Positions 13,714-24,383 of a stretch of DNA of 32,975 nucleotides are shown piece by piece (position 1 is the first letter of the stretch; every line of letters starts with the position of its first letter). A model generated the notes under the pieces. It did not search any database. It was not told where the DNA came from and saw nothing but the letters and a program-made list of their open reading frames with translations. The translations under genes were made by a program, and so were the position numbers. The stretch spans positions 1 through 32,975 of the forward strand of contig JADLHO010000088.1 of NCBI GenBank assembly GCA_020848735.1, read 5' to 3'. Source of the DNA: Planctomycetota bacterium. GTDB lineage: Bacteria; Planctomycetota; UBA1135; UBA2386.

Positions 13714-15441
13714 TCATTCGACGTGCACGTGGCGCCCGCTGTTCTCCTCGGCGAGCAGGCGCAGGAAGTCGGTGTCGTTCTTGTCGCCGAACGTGATGCA
13801 GTTGATCACGAGGCGCTTGAGGCGGTTGGTCTCGCGCACGCGGCGCCGGATCTCGTCCTTGTCGGTGACCTCGCCCCAGCTCGGCGCGCCATCGGTGAGC
13901 ACGTAGATCGTGTCGAAGCCGAGCGCGTAGTGCTTGTCGGTGAGGCCGCGGCCGGCGAAGCCGATCGCCTTGTCGAGCGCCCCGTGCAGGTTCGTCGGTC
14001 CCCGTGGCGCCAGGCTGTCGAGGAAGCTGCCGAGCAGCTCGTCGCGCGCCTCGTCGTCGAGCTTCACGAGCTCGGGATAGCCCGCGCGGCTCGGCCGCCA
14101 CACGCGGACCTCGTCGCTGAACACGACGATGTTGAAGTACGAGCCGTCGGGCATCGCGGTGACGATCTTCTTCAGCTCGTCGACGACGAGCTTCGCCTTG
14201 GTCGTCGTCGTGCCCGCACCGGCGGACGTGGTGCCCGTGTGCAGGGTGATCGGCTCCTCCATCGAGCCCGAGAAGTCGACGACGAAGAGCACCCGATCCG
14301 ATTCGAGCTGCAGCGAGAAGAAGCGTTCGTAGCGGGCATCCTCGCTCGCGTTCCTGCGCTTCGCGTCCGCGGGCTTCGCGAGGCGGAGCGAGGCGCTCTC
14401 CTTGCGCCAGAACTCGCGCCAGCTCTTGAAGTCACCGGCGCCGATCGTCTGCCCGGTCATGTTCTCGAGCACGCGGTGGATGCGGAGATCCATCGCCCAG
14501 GGGTCCTTCGTGCGACCGAGTTCCGCCTCGTAGCCGTCGATCAGCGCGGGGATCGAAGCCTTGCACCTGAGGGAGGCGAGCGCATGGCACGCGGCGGCAC
14601 GCACCTGCCAGACGGCATCGCGGCAGAGCACGCCCTTCATCGCCTCGACGGCGCGATCGCGCAGCGTGGCGATCTCGGCGGGGATCGTCTCGTGCGAGGT
14701 CTCGTCGGTGTGGGTGCCGAGCGCGTTGCCGATCGCATTCAGCGCCGCGATGCGCACGTCGGGGTCCTTGTCGCGCAGCGAATCGACGTAGGTGCCGACG
14801 AGTTCGAGGCGGCCGGTGTCGGAGAGGACGTCGAGCGCACGCAGCCGCAGCTTCGGCGGCATGCGCGACGTCGCCTCGAGGAGCGCGAGCTGGGACGCCG
14901 TGCCCGGCCTCGCCCCGAGCACCTGGAGCGCGGCATCGGCGCGACGCCGATCCTGATCGCCGTGCTCGTTGGCGTCGCGGAGGTTGTTCGAGCGCAGCAG
15001 CGCGATGAGCCAGCCGTCGAGGCCCTCGGCCGTCATCCCCGCGATGTGCTTGCGAGCCAACGCACGGACGCGCCAGGGCTGGAGCTCCGCGCGGAAGTCG
15101 ATGTTGTCCGTGGACGACCGGGCGCCGGGTGCGCGCGGGTCGACCGCGGCCGCCTCGAAGAGCTTCTGGGCCGCGCCGAGCGTGTTCCACCGGGCGAGCG
15201 CGGCGAACTTCGCGTCGGCTTCCGCGAGTGCAGCCTCGTCGACGACGAGGTCCTTCATCATGCGGACCGTGCCCGACTCGTACGCCAGCAGCCAACGCTG
15301 GAACTCCTGGAAGTCGGCGAGCGACGGATCGGGCGGCGGCTCCTTGGGCTTGACCTGCGCCACCGGGGCCGCGCCGACCGACAACGCGACGAGCCACGCG
15401 ACGAGGAGGGCGACGACGGGCGATGCGGGACGGCGCGACAT
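13714..15441 (-). CDS. Secreted HEAT-repeat plus von Willebrand factor A domain protein
   Basis: The protein has 575 residues, with a signal peptide (about 8-25, VVALLVAWLVALSVGAAP). Residues about 165-310 hold HEAT-like helical repeats (LRLRALDVLSDTGR, DPDVRIAALNAIGNAL, VWQVRAAACHALASL). A von Willebrand A domain fills about 380-575: the metal-binding MIDAS motif is D389-F-S391-G-S393 (VVDFSGSM), with the expected Thr in GPTNLHGAL and Asp in VLTDGAPSWG, so metal binding should be intact. Such proteins bind partner proteins outside the cytoplasm; a partner is not identifiable here. It lies upstream of the secretion operon on the same strand, separated by 153 bases. A TATCCT hexamer nine bases before its ATG may be its -10 box. 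Confidence 0.9.
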   Translation of the reverse strand: MSRRPASPVVALLVAWLVALSVGAAPVAQVKPKEPPPDPSLADFQEFQRWLLAYESGTVRMMKDLVVDEAALAEADAKFAALARWNTLGAAQKLFEAAAVDPRAPGARSSTDNIDFRAELQPWRVRALARKHIAGMTAEGLDGWLIALLRSNNLRDANEHGDQDRRRADAALQVLGARPGTASQLALLEATSRMPPKLRLRALDVLSDTGRLELVGTYVDSLRDKDPDVRIAALNAIGNALGTHTDETSHETIPAEIATLRDRAVEAMKGVLCRDAVWQVRAAACHALASLRCKASIPALIDGYEAELGRTKDPWAMDLRIHRVLENMTGQTIGAGDFKSWREFWRKESASLRLAKPADAKRRNASEDARYERFFSLQLESDRVLFVVDFSGSMEEPITLHTGTTSAGAGTTTTKAKLVVDELKKIVTAMPDGSYFNIVVFSDEVRVWRPSRAGYPELVKLDDEARDELLGSFLDSLAPRGPTNLHGALDKAIGFAGRGLTDKHYALGFDTIYVLTDGAPSWGEVTDKDEIRRRVRETNRLKRLVINCITFGDKNDTDFLRLLAEENSGRHVHVE

Positions 15442-15450
15442 GGGTCGCGG

Positions 15451-15456
15451 AGGATA
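15451..15456 (-). promoter_or_regulatory. Possible -10 element before the HEAT-vWA gene
   Basis: TATCCT on the minus strand, nine bases before the ATG at 15441, with no Shine-Dalgarno sequence between. The spacing resembles the TATCAT site at 4777 and CAGAAT at 22298 and would give a leaderless transcript. Confidence 0.3.
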
Positions 15457-15527
15457 GCGCGGCGATCGCGAGGGGTTCTCGACGACGCCGTCCGCTATGT
15501 TCCTCGCGCGCTTGGCGCCGCCACGAG

Positions 15528-16025
15528 ATGGGAATCACCTTCGAACTCGCCACCGAGACCGACGTTCCGAACCTGCTCACCCTCCGCACGGAGGTCGCCG
15601 CGGACCTGGAGGCGCGCCATGGGCGCGGGCCCTGGGCGAAGCCGCCGACGGAGGACGCCGTGAGGCGCGATCTGACGGCCTCACGCGTGATGGTCGCGCG
15701 CGAAGGCGCGCAGCTCGTCGGCGCGCTCACCCTCGCGGCGAAGAAGCCGTTCTCGATCGACGTGAGGTGCTTCACCGCCGCCCAACGCCCGAGCTACCTG
15801 ATCGCGATGGCCGTCGCACCGAAGCGGCAGCGGAACGGGATCGGCCGTCGATTGCTCGAGGCCGGAATGGTGCTCGCGCATTCGCTCCGCGCCGACGCGA
15901 TCCGCCTCGATGCCTGGGACTCTCCCGCCGGCGCGGGGCCCTTCTACGCGCAGTGCGGCTATGTCGAGGTCGGGCGCGTGATCTACCGCAGCACGCCTCT
16001 GCGCTACTACGAGCGCATGCTCTGA
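15528..16025 (+). CDS. GNAT-family N-acetyltransferase
   Basis: The protein has 165 residues. It follows the GNAT fold: an N-terminal strand and helices (ITFELATETDVPNLLTLR), a central strand LVGALTLAA, then the acetyl-CoA pyrophosphate loop in AVAPKRQRNGIGRRLLEAG (motif A, QRNGIG), and the C-terminal LDAWDSPAGAGPFYAQCGY, which supplies the usual Asn/Tyr-type helix and beta bulge. It is cytoplasmic. The acceptor is unknown: a small molecule or protein amine. The ATG at 15528 begins the first strand; the upstream extension of the frame is Arg-rich and overlaps the divergent gene. It is followed by the biotin ligase gene after 30 bases, which suggests one transcript, but no functional tie is known. 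Confidence 0.88.
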   Translation: MGITFELATETDVPNLLTLRTEVAADLEARHGRGPWAKPPTEDAVRRDLTASRVMVAREGAQLVGALTLAAKKPFSIDVRCFTAAQRPSYLIAMAVAPKRQRNGIGRRLLEAGMVLAHSLRADAIRLDAWDSPAGAGPFYAQCGYVEVGRVIYRSTPLRYYERML

Positions 16026-16055
16026 TCGACCGCTCCCGCTCGCCCTGCCACGGCC

Positions 16056-16829
16056 ATGGACGACCCGACGCTCCAACGGCGTCTCGCTGCCGAGACGCGC
16101 TTCACCCGCCTCCTCCACGTCTCGTCGTGCGGATCCACGCAGGATCTCGCGGCGACCGAGCCGAGCGGCGATCTCGTCGTCTGGGCCGATCTGCAGGAGG
16201 CCGGCCGCGGTCGCAAGGGTCGCGCCTGGTTCGGTGCGCCGGGGAAGGACGTCGAGGTCACGTTTCGCGCAGCAGGACTGCCGGTCGATCGACCGCTGCG
16301 TCTCGCTCCCTTGCTGGCCACCGCGGTCGTCGTCGCCCTCGAGTCGTTCGCCGGTGACGCGCTCGCGCTGGACTGGCCGAACGACGTCGTGTGGCGGGGC
16401 CGCAAGCTCTCGGGGATCCTGCTCGATGCCCAGAGCGCGAGCGGTGCGAACGGCGACGGCGCGCGCGGCGTCGGGTTGCTCGTCGGCATCGGCGTGAACG
16501 TCAACCGCACGAGCTTCCCGCCGGAGCTGCTCGAGCGCGCGACCTCGCTGGCGCTGATCAGCGGTCGCATGCACGAGCGCGACGAGGTCGTGCTGCGGCT
16601 CGCACAATCGATCGACGGTGCGCTGGCGGCTTTCGCGCGCGGAGAGCTCGCCGAGCACGAGGCCTGCTTCCGGGCGCGCCTCGGGCTCATCGGGTGTCGC
16701 GTGCGTGTCGGTCTCGTGCAGGGCGGGACTCGCGACGGCGTGCTGAGCTCCCTCGACCTCGACGAGCTGCGCCTCGACGACTCCGAGCCGCTGCCGCTCG
16801 CGCTCGTGGAGTCTCTCGCGCGGCAATGA
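16056..16829 (+). CDS. birA: Biotin--[acetyl-CoA-carboxylase] ligase, without DNA-binding domain
   Basis: The protein has 257 residues. It activates biotin with ATP and transfers it to the lysine of biotin carboxyl carrier proteins in the cytoplasm. The family motifs are all present: CGSTQDLA (25-32), the biotinyl-AMP loop EAGRGRKGRAWFG (48-60), LDWPNDV (105-111) with the catalytic lysine in RKLSG (Lys117), and GIGVNVN (144-150). A short C-terminal domain (about 205-257, CRVRVGLVQGGTRDGVL) matches the SH3-like cap. The N-terminal winged-helix repressor domain of Escherichia coli BirA is absent, so this is a group I enzyme and should not regulate transcription. It converges with the Fic-like gene, 11 bases apart. 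Confidence 0.93.
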   Translation: MDDPTLQRRLAAETRFTRLLHVSSCGSTQDLAATEPSGDLVVWADLQEAGRGRKGRAWFGAPGKDVEVTFRAAGLPVDRPLRLAPLLATAVVVALESFAGDALALDWPNDVVWRGRKLSGILLDAQSASGANGDGARGVGLLVGIGVNVNRTSFPPELLERATSLALISGRMHERDEVVLRLAQSIDGALAAFARGELAEHEACFRARLGLIGCRVRVGLVQGGTRDGVLSSLDLDELRLDDSEPLPLALVESLARQ

Positions 16830-16840
16830 GCTGCCGGCGC

Positions 16841-17662
16841 TCAGCTCTGCCGTGCGTCCTGCGCCTGCGTCACCGCGGCGAGCAGACGTAGTTCGATCGG
16901 CACCACCCGCAGCGGCGCCGGCGCCCGCACGATGCGCTCGATGCTCGACCGCTCGTCGGGCTTCGGCACGAAGAGCGGGTAGCCGTGCGCACGCAGCCAG
17001 GCACCGAAGGCGAGCACGGCGAAGGAGAGATTGAGGTCGGGGAAGGGCGCCATCCGCGCGAAGCGCCAGAGGATGCGCACGCCCTGCCGCACCGGGTGCA
17101 GGCTCTCGAAGACGGCCGGCTTGTCGCCGAACTGCTGGCCGTGGTGGAACGCGTCCACGAGGGCCGAGAGCTCGTCGGGGTGGGGGTATTGCACGCCGGG
17201 GATCGAGTCCCAGGGCTCGTCGCGGCGCAGCACGTTGTTGCGGAAGCGCCCGACCTGTTCGGTCGTGCGTCGGAACTGTTCGACGAGCCACCAGCCGTCC
17301 GGGGACGCACCGCGCGCGGATCGCGTCTCGAGCTCGGCCAGCGCGCGCGCGAAGCCGACCACGAGCTTGTGTTCCTGGTGCTCGGCGCGGAAGCGACACG
17401 GATCGCCGCGGAGCATCGCCGCGACCTCGTCGCGCGTGACCCGCAGGCCGCGCAGTCCGAGCATCCCCGCGATCCAGGAGTGGCGATCGTCGGCCGATGG
17501 AGTGCTGCGCGAACCCTGGGCCAGGGACTCGGGGCGGCTCGGCGATGCGTCGTTGCCGCGGGTATCGTCGCCGACGAGCCGGTCGGCGACCTGACCGGCC
17601 AGCGCGAGGTCGAGCCGCTCCAGAACGGTCGGCTGTCGGGTTTCTGGACTGTCCTCGGACAC
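16841..17662 (-). CDS. Fic-fold protein with a decayed catalytic motif
   Basis: With the GTG at 17662 the protein has 273 residues. The order of segments follows Fic proteins: an inhibitory-helix-like SWIAGMLGLRGLRVTRDEV (63-81; compare S-x-I-E-G), then AEHQEHKLVVGFARALAEL, the flap region GRFRNNVLRRD (138-148) with QYPHPDEL, and APFPDLNLSFAV (205-216), followed by LAFGAWLRAHGYPLFVP. The Fic consensus HPFxDGNGRxxR is changed: His to Ala205, both Gly to Leu, both Arg lost, while Pro, Phe, Asp and Asn remain. AMP transfer to proteins is therefore unlikely; a binding or regulatory role is a guess. An ATG at 17734 would overlap the divergent AsmA-like gene by about 50 bases, so the GTG is preferred, though its ribosome site is weak. 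Confidence 0.7.
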   Translation of the reverse strand: MSEDSPETRQPTVLERLDLALAGQVADRLVGDDTRGNDASPSRPESLAQGSRSTPSADDRHSWIAGMLGLRGLRVTRDEVAAMLRGDPCRFRAEHQEHKLVVGFARALAELETRSARGASPDGWWLVEQFRRTTEQVGRFRNNVLRRDEPWDSIPGVQYPHPDELSALVDAFHHGQQFGDKPAVFESLHPVRQGVRILWRFARMAPFPDLNLSFAVLAFGAWLRAHGYPLFVPKPDERSSIERIVRAPAPLRVVPIELRLLAAVTQAQDARQS

Positions 17663-17682
17663 AACCCTGCTTCGGATCAGAG

Positions 17683-20160
<2,478 letters not shown>

Positions 20161-20205
20161 GAACGGCCGCAGGACGCGAGGATCGGGGCGCCGGCCGCGA
20201 GGGGA

Positions 20206-22095
20206 TCAGGTCGCGGCCCGCGCGGCCATGCTGCTCAGCATCGTCTGCACGAGCTCGGCGCGTTGGATCGGCTTCGTCGCGTAGCCATCGCAGCCCGCCG
20301 CGAGACAGCGCGCTTCGTCGCCTTCCATCGCGTTCGCGGTCAGCGCGACGATCGCTCCCACGAAACCGTCGTGGCGGAGCTGGCGCGTGGTCGTGTAGCC
20401 GTCCATCTCGGGCATGTGCATGTCCATGAGCACGAGGTCGAAGGGCTTCTCCGAGCGCTGCGCGTCGAGTGCGCGTTCGTGCGCGACGCGGCCGTTCTCG
20501 GCAAGCGTGACGTCCGCGCCGAGCTTGCGCAGCAGGAACGAGATGAGCCTCTGGTTGTCGGGCCCGTCCTCGGCGAGCAGGACGCGGCGCCTCGCGAGCG
20601 GTCGCGTCGGACCGTGTGGTTCCTCCGCGGCGTTCGTCGCGGTCGCGCTCTCGGCGTCGGGATCGGTGAGCAGGCGGACGCCGACGAGGGGGCCGGTCGG
20701 CACGGAGACCACGAAGCGGCTGCCGAAGCCCGGTTCGCTGTGCACGCGGATCGTCCCGCCGAGCAGCTCGACGAGTCGTCGCGAGATGGCGAGGCCGAGG
20801 CCCGTGCCGCCGAAGCGACGCGTCGTGCGTTCGTCGCCCTGGGCGAAGGGGCGGAAGATGCGGACCTGCTGTTCGGCGTTCATGCCGATCCCGGTGTCGA
20901 TCACGTCGAACTCGACGTGGTTGGCCGAACCGTCGCGCGCCATGCCGACGACGAGCCGCACGGTGCCGGTCTCGGTGAACTTCACCGCGTTCCCGACGAG
21001 GTTGACGAGCACCTGCCGCAGGCGCGTCGGGTCCGTGGCCATGACCTCGGGGAGCGGTGGCCGCCACACGACGCGCAGATCGAGGTTCTTGGCCTGCGCA
21101 CGCACGCGCATCAGGTCCACGACTTCGCGCGCGATCTGCGCCGGCGAGCAGCGGATCGTCTCGACGGTCATCCGGCCCGCCTCGATCTTCGAGAGGTCGA
21201 GGATGTCGTCGAGGATCGCGAGCAGGTGGCGGCCGTTGGCGTGGATCGTCCGCGCGGCATCACCGAGCTCGGGTGTGCGCGCGTGTTCGAGCAGCACCTC
21301 CGCGTAGCCGAGGATCGCGGTCATCGGGGTGCGGATCTCGTGGCTCATGTTCGCCAGGAACTCCGACTTCGCGGCATCGGAGGCGATGGCCGCCTGCCTC
21401 GCGGTCTCGAGCTGCTCGTTGACGCGGACCAGGTCCTCGCGACTCACCACCGTCGTGCGAAGCGCCTCGGCCATGTCGTTGAACGAGCAGGCGAGCTGGC
21501 CGATCTCGTCGTCGCGCTCGATGGGGACCCGCACGTCGAACGAGCCTCCGGCCAGGGCTCGCGTGGCGTTCGCGAGGTCGACCAAGGGTCGCAGCAACCG
21601 GCCGATGAGACGTGACATCAGCATGAAGCTGCCGATCGCGAGCATCGCCGCGAACACGAGGTGTTCGAGCTGCATCGCCGCGATGTGCGTCTCGACGTTG
21701 CGGGTCGAGAGCTCCACGCGCACGCTGCCGAGCACGCGTCCACCGAAGTCGATGTCCTGGTCGACGACGAGGAGCTCGTCAGCCGGGCGCGGCGACGCAC
21801 CCGGCGTCGTGATCGGCTTGCCCTCCGATGCGAACACGCGGCCGTTCGGGTCGAAGATGCGGATCGAGGCGACGTCGTCCTGGAACGCGGCGCGCAGCGT
21901 GCGATCGACCTCGGCCGTCTCCATCGAGGTCAGGGAGCGGCTGCAGGTGGCGGCCACGATGCGCGCGAGCTGTTCGGCCCGGGCGCGCGCGGAGTCGCGC
22001 AGGATGCGGGCGTCGACCAGGTAGCCCCGTGCGACGAGCACGATGCTCACCGCGGCGAGCACGAAGGAGAACGCGAGCGCCGTGCGCTGGCGCAT
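20206..22095 (-). CDS. Membrane hybrid sensor histidine kinase with receiver domain
   Basis: The protein has 629 residues. Membrane helix 1 (about 7-23), a periplasmic sensor of about 120 residues, membrane helix 2 (about 146-165), HAMP (about 166-220, RDDEIGQLACSFNDM) and a short coiled coil lead to the HisKA domain with phospho-accepting His252 (NMSHEIRTP). The ATPase domain has the N box NLVGNAVKF (Asn369), the G1 box DTGIGM, the F box FRPFAQGD and the G2 box GTGLGL. A receiver domain follows (about 503-625): LLAEDGPDN, phospho-Asp558 in LVLMDMHMPEMDG and KP near the end, so both phosphorelay sites are intact. No separate regulator is adjacent; output probably passes to an Hpt protein elsewhere. 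The ATG at 22095 has no good Shine-Dalgarno; a TTG farther upstream is possible. Confidence 0.9.
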   Translation of the reverse strand: MRQRTALAFSFVLAAVSIVLVARGYLVDARILRDSARARAEQLARIVAATCSRSLTSMETAEVDRTLRAAFQDDVASIRIFDPNGRVFASEGKPITTPGASPRPADELLVVDQDIDFGGRVLGSVRVELSTRNVETHIAAMQLEHLVFAAMLAIGSFMLMSRLIGRLLRPLVDLANATRALAGGSFDVRVPIERDDEIGQLACSFNDMAEALRTTVVSREDLVRVNEQLETARQAAIASDAAKSEFLANMSHEIRTPMTAILGYAEVLLEHARTPELGDAARTIHANGRHLLAILDDILDLSKIEAGRMTVETIRCSPAQIAREVVDLMRVRAQAKNLDLRVVWRPPLPEVMATDPTRLRQVLVNLVGNAVKFTETGTVRLVVGMARDGSANHVEFDVIDTGIGMNAEQQVRIFRPFAQGDERTTRRFGGTGLGLAISRRLVELLGGTIRVHSEPGFGSRFVVSVPTGPLVGVRLLTDPDAESATATNAAEEPHGPTRPLARRRVLLAEDGPDNQRLISFLLRKLGADVTLAENGRVAHERALDAQRSEKPFDLVLMDMHMPEMDGYTTTRQLRHDGFVGAIVALTANAMEGDEARCLAAGCDGYATKPIQRAELVQTMLSSMAARAAT

Positions 22096-22297
22096 GCCGA
22101 TGCGCGTGCGCCTGGGACTGGCCGCGTCGATCGGGTCGTGCAGGTTCAAGGGCGCGCAGCGGTGGGACGGGGCGGACGAACGGTCGCGACCAGGCGCCCC
22201 TCGCCCGGCCCAGACCCTCGCATCTCGCCTGGATCGGAACCCGGGAGGCCGCACTGGAGGACGGCGCGCCACACTTCGTCGTCTTGCGACTTCTTGG

Positions 22298-22303
22298 CAG
22301 AAT
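22298..22303 (+). promoter_or_regulatory. Possible -10 element before the THUMP-like methyltransferase gene
   Basis: CAGAAT lies eight bases before the ATG at 22312 and there is no Shine-Dalgarno site. The 216-base spacer it ends separates this gene from the divergent histidine kinase; I saw no other feature in that spacer. Confidence 0.25.
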
Positions 22304-22311
22304 CCCGGCCG

Positions 22312-23520
22312 ATGGCCGGACTCGAAGCCCCCACGGCATGGGGCCTCCTGCTCGAACCTGTCGCAGCGCCCTTGCTCGGCGCGGTTGCCGCATTGGCGGA
22401 CCCCGAGGCGCCTTCGCCGGTGGAGCTCACCCGCCTGCGGCGCCTGGGACCGGCCGAACTCGTGCCGTACGCGCTCGAACTCGCGGCGGCGCGCCGGCGC
22501 GCGGCGCACAAGCTCGAGTCCGCGGCCACGCTGCTCGCCGACCGCGCCGGCGTGGAACAGGCAAGCGGCACGCGGGTCGCGCGCCACAAGGCGCGACGCT
22601 TCGCCGCCCTCGCACCGTCCCGACTCGTCGATCTCTGCAGCGGCATCGGGGGCGATGCGATCGAGTTCGCGGCCGCGCTGCCGCAGACCGAGTTGCTGGC
22701 GGTCGACCTCGATCCGTCGCGAGCCAGGATGACGGAGCACAACGCCCGTTGTCGCGCGGCGGTCGCCGACGTCGAGTCGGTCGAGCTCGGCTCGGCGGCC
22801 TTCCATTGCGATCCCGCGCGGCGCGACGAACGGCTGGGAACCCGGTCCTGGCGTCTCGCGGACCATCGTCCGGGCCCGAGTTTCCTGGCGCAGCTCGCCG
22901 TTCGCGGCGCCGCGGGCGCGATCAAGCTCGGCCCCGGGCTCGCGCTCGACGCGACGCCGCTCCTGGCCGAGGGCGAGCTCGAGTTCGTCTCGGATCACGG
23001 CTGCCTCGTGCAGGCGTTGCTCTGGTGCGGGCCGCTCGCGCGTGGCCGTGGCCAGCGCTCGGCGACCCGCCTCGCCAAGGATGCCACGGGCGCGGAGCTC
23101 GTCGCGACCGGTTCGCCGCGGCGGCTCGATCGCGTCGCCGAGCGCATCGCGCGCTTCCTCTGCGTGCCGGACCCGGCGCTCGAACGGGCGGGGCTCGTCG
23201 CACAGCGCGCGGCGTCGTTCGACGGCGCAGAGCTCGCCGCGGGCCTCGGCCTCGTCGGCGCGGAGACCGACCCCGCCGACCCGTGGTTCGCGATCTACGA
23301 GGTGCTCGAGCAGATGCCGTGGCGCGAGGAGCGCCTGCGCGACGCCTTGCGCGCACACGACGCCGGGCTGGTCACCGTGCGCACCCGTGATGCCGCGGTC
23401 GACTGCGATCGGGCCGCTCGCGCCTTGCGCGGGACCGGCGACGTGAAGCTCGACGTGTTCGGCCTGCGCCTCGGTCGCCGCATCGTGGCGCTGATCACCC
23501 GTCAGGTGGCGAGGCGATAG
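22312..23520 (+). CDS. Class I SAM-dependent methyltransferase with THUMP-like C-terminal domain
   Basis: The protein has 402 residues. A helical N-terminus (1-95) with LRRLGPAELVPYALELAAARRRAAHKL is followed by the Rossmann core: SAM motif I VDLCSGIGGD (106-115), the acidic ribose-binding end of strand 2 AVDLDP (130-135), and a DPARR motif (167-171) of the kind seen in this family. The last about 70 residues (VKLDVFGLRLGRRIVALI end) fit the THUMP-like domain (PF18096) that often ends these proteins. Members are annotated as methyltransferases on unknown, probably RNA, substrates; the THUMP-like part suggests RNA binding. It is cytoplasmic. The last 19 bases overlap the convergent amidohydrolase gene. 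Confidence 0.88.
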   Translation: MAGLEAPTAWGLLLEPVAAPLLGAVAALADPEAPSPVELTRLRRLGPAELVPYALELAAARRRAAHKLESAATLLADRAGVEQASGTRVARHKARRFAALAPSRLVDLCSGIGGDAIEFAAALPQTELLAVDLDPSRARMTEHNARCRAAVADVESVELGSAAFHCDPARRDERLGTRSWRLADHRPGPSFLAQLAVRGAAGAIKLGPGLALDATPLLAEGELEFVSDHGCLVQALLWCGPLARGRGQRSATRLAKDATGAELVATGSPRRLDRVAERIARFLCVPDPALERAGLVAQRAASFDGAELAAGLGLVGAETDPADPWFAIYEVLEQMPWREERLRDALRAHDAGLVTVRTRDAAVDCDRAARALRGTGDVKLDVFGLRLGRRIVALITRQVARR

Positions 23521-24344
23521 CAGCGCGTCGCAGTTCCATGCAGGATCGCCGCCTGCTCGGCGGTGCCGAGTCGGGCGATCAGCTCACGCAGCGTCTCGAC
23601 CACGCGCGCATAGGGTGCGGCGAGCTCGCAGACGGGCCAATCGGAACCGAACATGAGGCGCGTGGGGCCGAAGGCCTCGAGGGCGGAATCGACGTAGGGC
23701 CGCAGGTCGTCGATCGTCCAGCCCCGCCAATCGGCTTCCGTGACCATGCCGGAGAGCTTGCAGAACACGTTGGGGTGTCGTGCGGCCTCACGGAACGCCG
23801 GTAGCCAGTCGTCGATGGCCTTGGCCTTGATGCGCGGCTTGGCGAGGTGATCGAGGACGAAGGTCAGCAACGGGAAGCGCCGTGCCAGCGTCGCCGCATG
23901 GGGCAGATGCTCGACGAAGAAGAGCAGGTCGAAGGGCACCGCGTGCCTCTCGAGCACCGCGAGACCGCGTTGCACGTCGTCGCGCAGGATCCAATCGCGG
24001 TCGGGTTCGTCGTGCGTGATGTGGCGGATCCCACAGAAGCGCCGCCGGCCCTTCAGCGCGAGGATCTGTGCCTCCACGTCGTCGGCCGTCAGGTCGACCC
24101 AGCCGACGACTCCCGCGATCCACTCGTGCCGCTCCGCGAGCTGGAGGACCCAGTCGTTGTCGGCCGGGTCGTGCTGGGCCTGCACGAAGATCGCCTTGCC
24201 CACGCCCGCCGCACGCATCTGCGGCGCGAGCCGTTCGGGCAGCGCATCGCGCTTCAGCGGCGCGAACGGGCCCTGCATCCAGCCGGAGGCGTACTGGGCG
24301 ATGCGCCAGAAGTGCACGTGCGTGTCGATCGTGAGCGGTGGCAT
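23502..24344 (-). CDS. Amidohydrolase_2 family lactonase (L-fuconolactonase-like, COG3618)
   Basis: The protein has 280 residues. It is a TIM-barrel metal hydrolase. The HxH motif is at His9 and His11 (IDTHVHFW), the middle strands show FVQAQHDPADNDWVL and GVVGWVDL, then GIRHITHDEPD, FVLDHLAKP, FCKLSGMVTEA and the metal-ligand Asp in LMFGSDWPVCEL. These are the marks of the COG3618 branch, which holds L-fuconolactonase, L-rhamnonolactonase and related lactone hydrolases, usually cytoplasmic. With the aldo-keto reductase 39 bases upstream and a sugar importer before it, hydrolysis of a sugar-1,5-lactone to the aldonic acid is the likely reaction. The exact sugar is not shown by the sequence. 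It ends the operon. Confidence 0.87.
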   Translation of the reverse strand: MPPLTIDTHVHFWRIAQYASGWMQGPFAPLKRDALPERLAPQMRAAGVGKAIFVQAQHDPADNDWVLQLAERHEWIAGVVGWVDLTADDVEAQILALKGRRRFCGIRHITHDEPDRDWILRDDVQRGLAVLERHAVPFDLLFFVEHLPHAATLARRFPLLTFVLDHLAKPRIKAKAIDDWLPAFREAARHPNVFCKLSGMVTEADWRGWTIDDLRPYVDSALEAFGPTRLMFGSDWPVCELAAPYARVVETLRELIARLGTAEQAAILHGTATRCYRLAT

Positions 24345-24383
24345 GGCGGATGGGCGAGACGGATGCGGCGGAGGCTGCGACCC

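Noticed and set aside
20164..20197. CGGCCG repeats between the AsmA-like and kinase genes as a shared bidirectional terminator
   Set aside because: The six-base arms are 22 bases apart with no T-tract, too weak to call.
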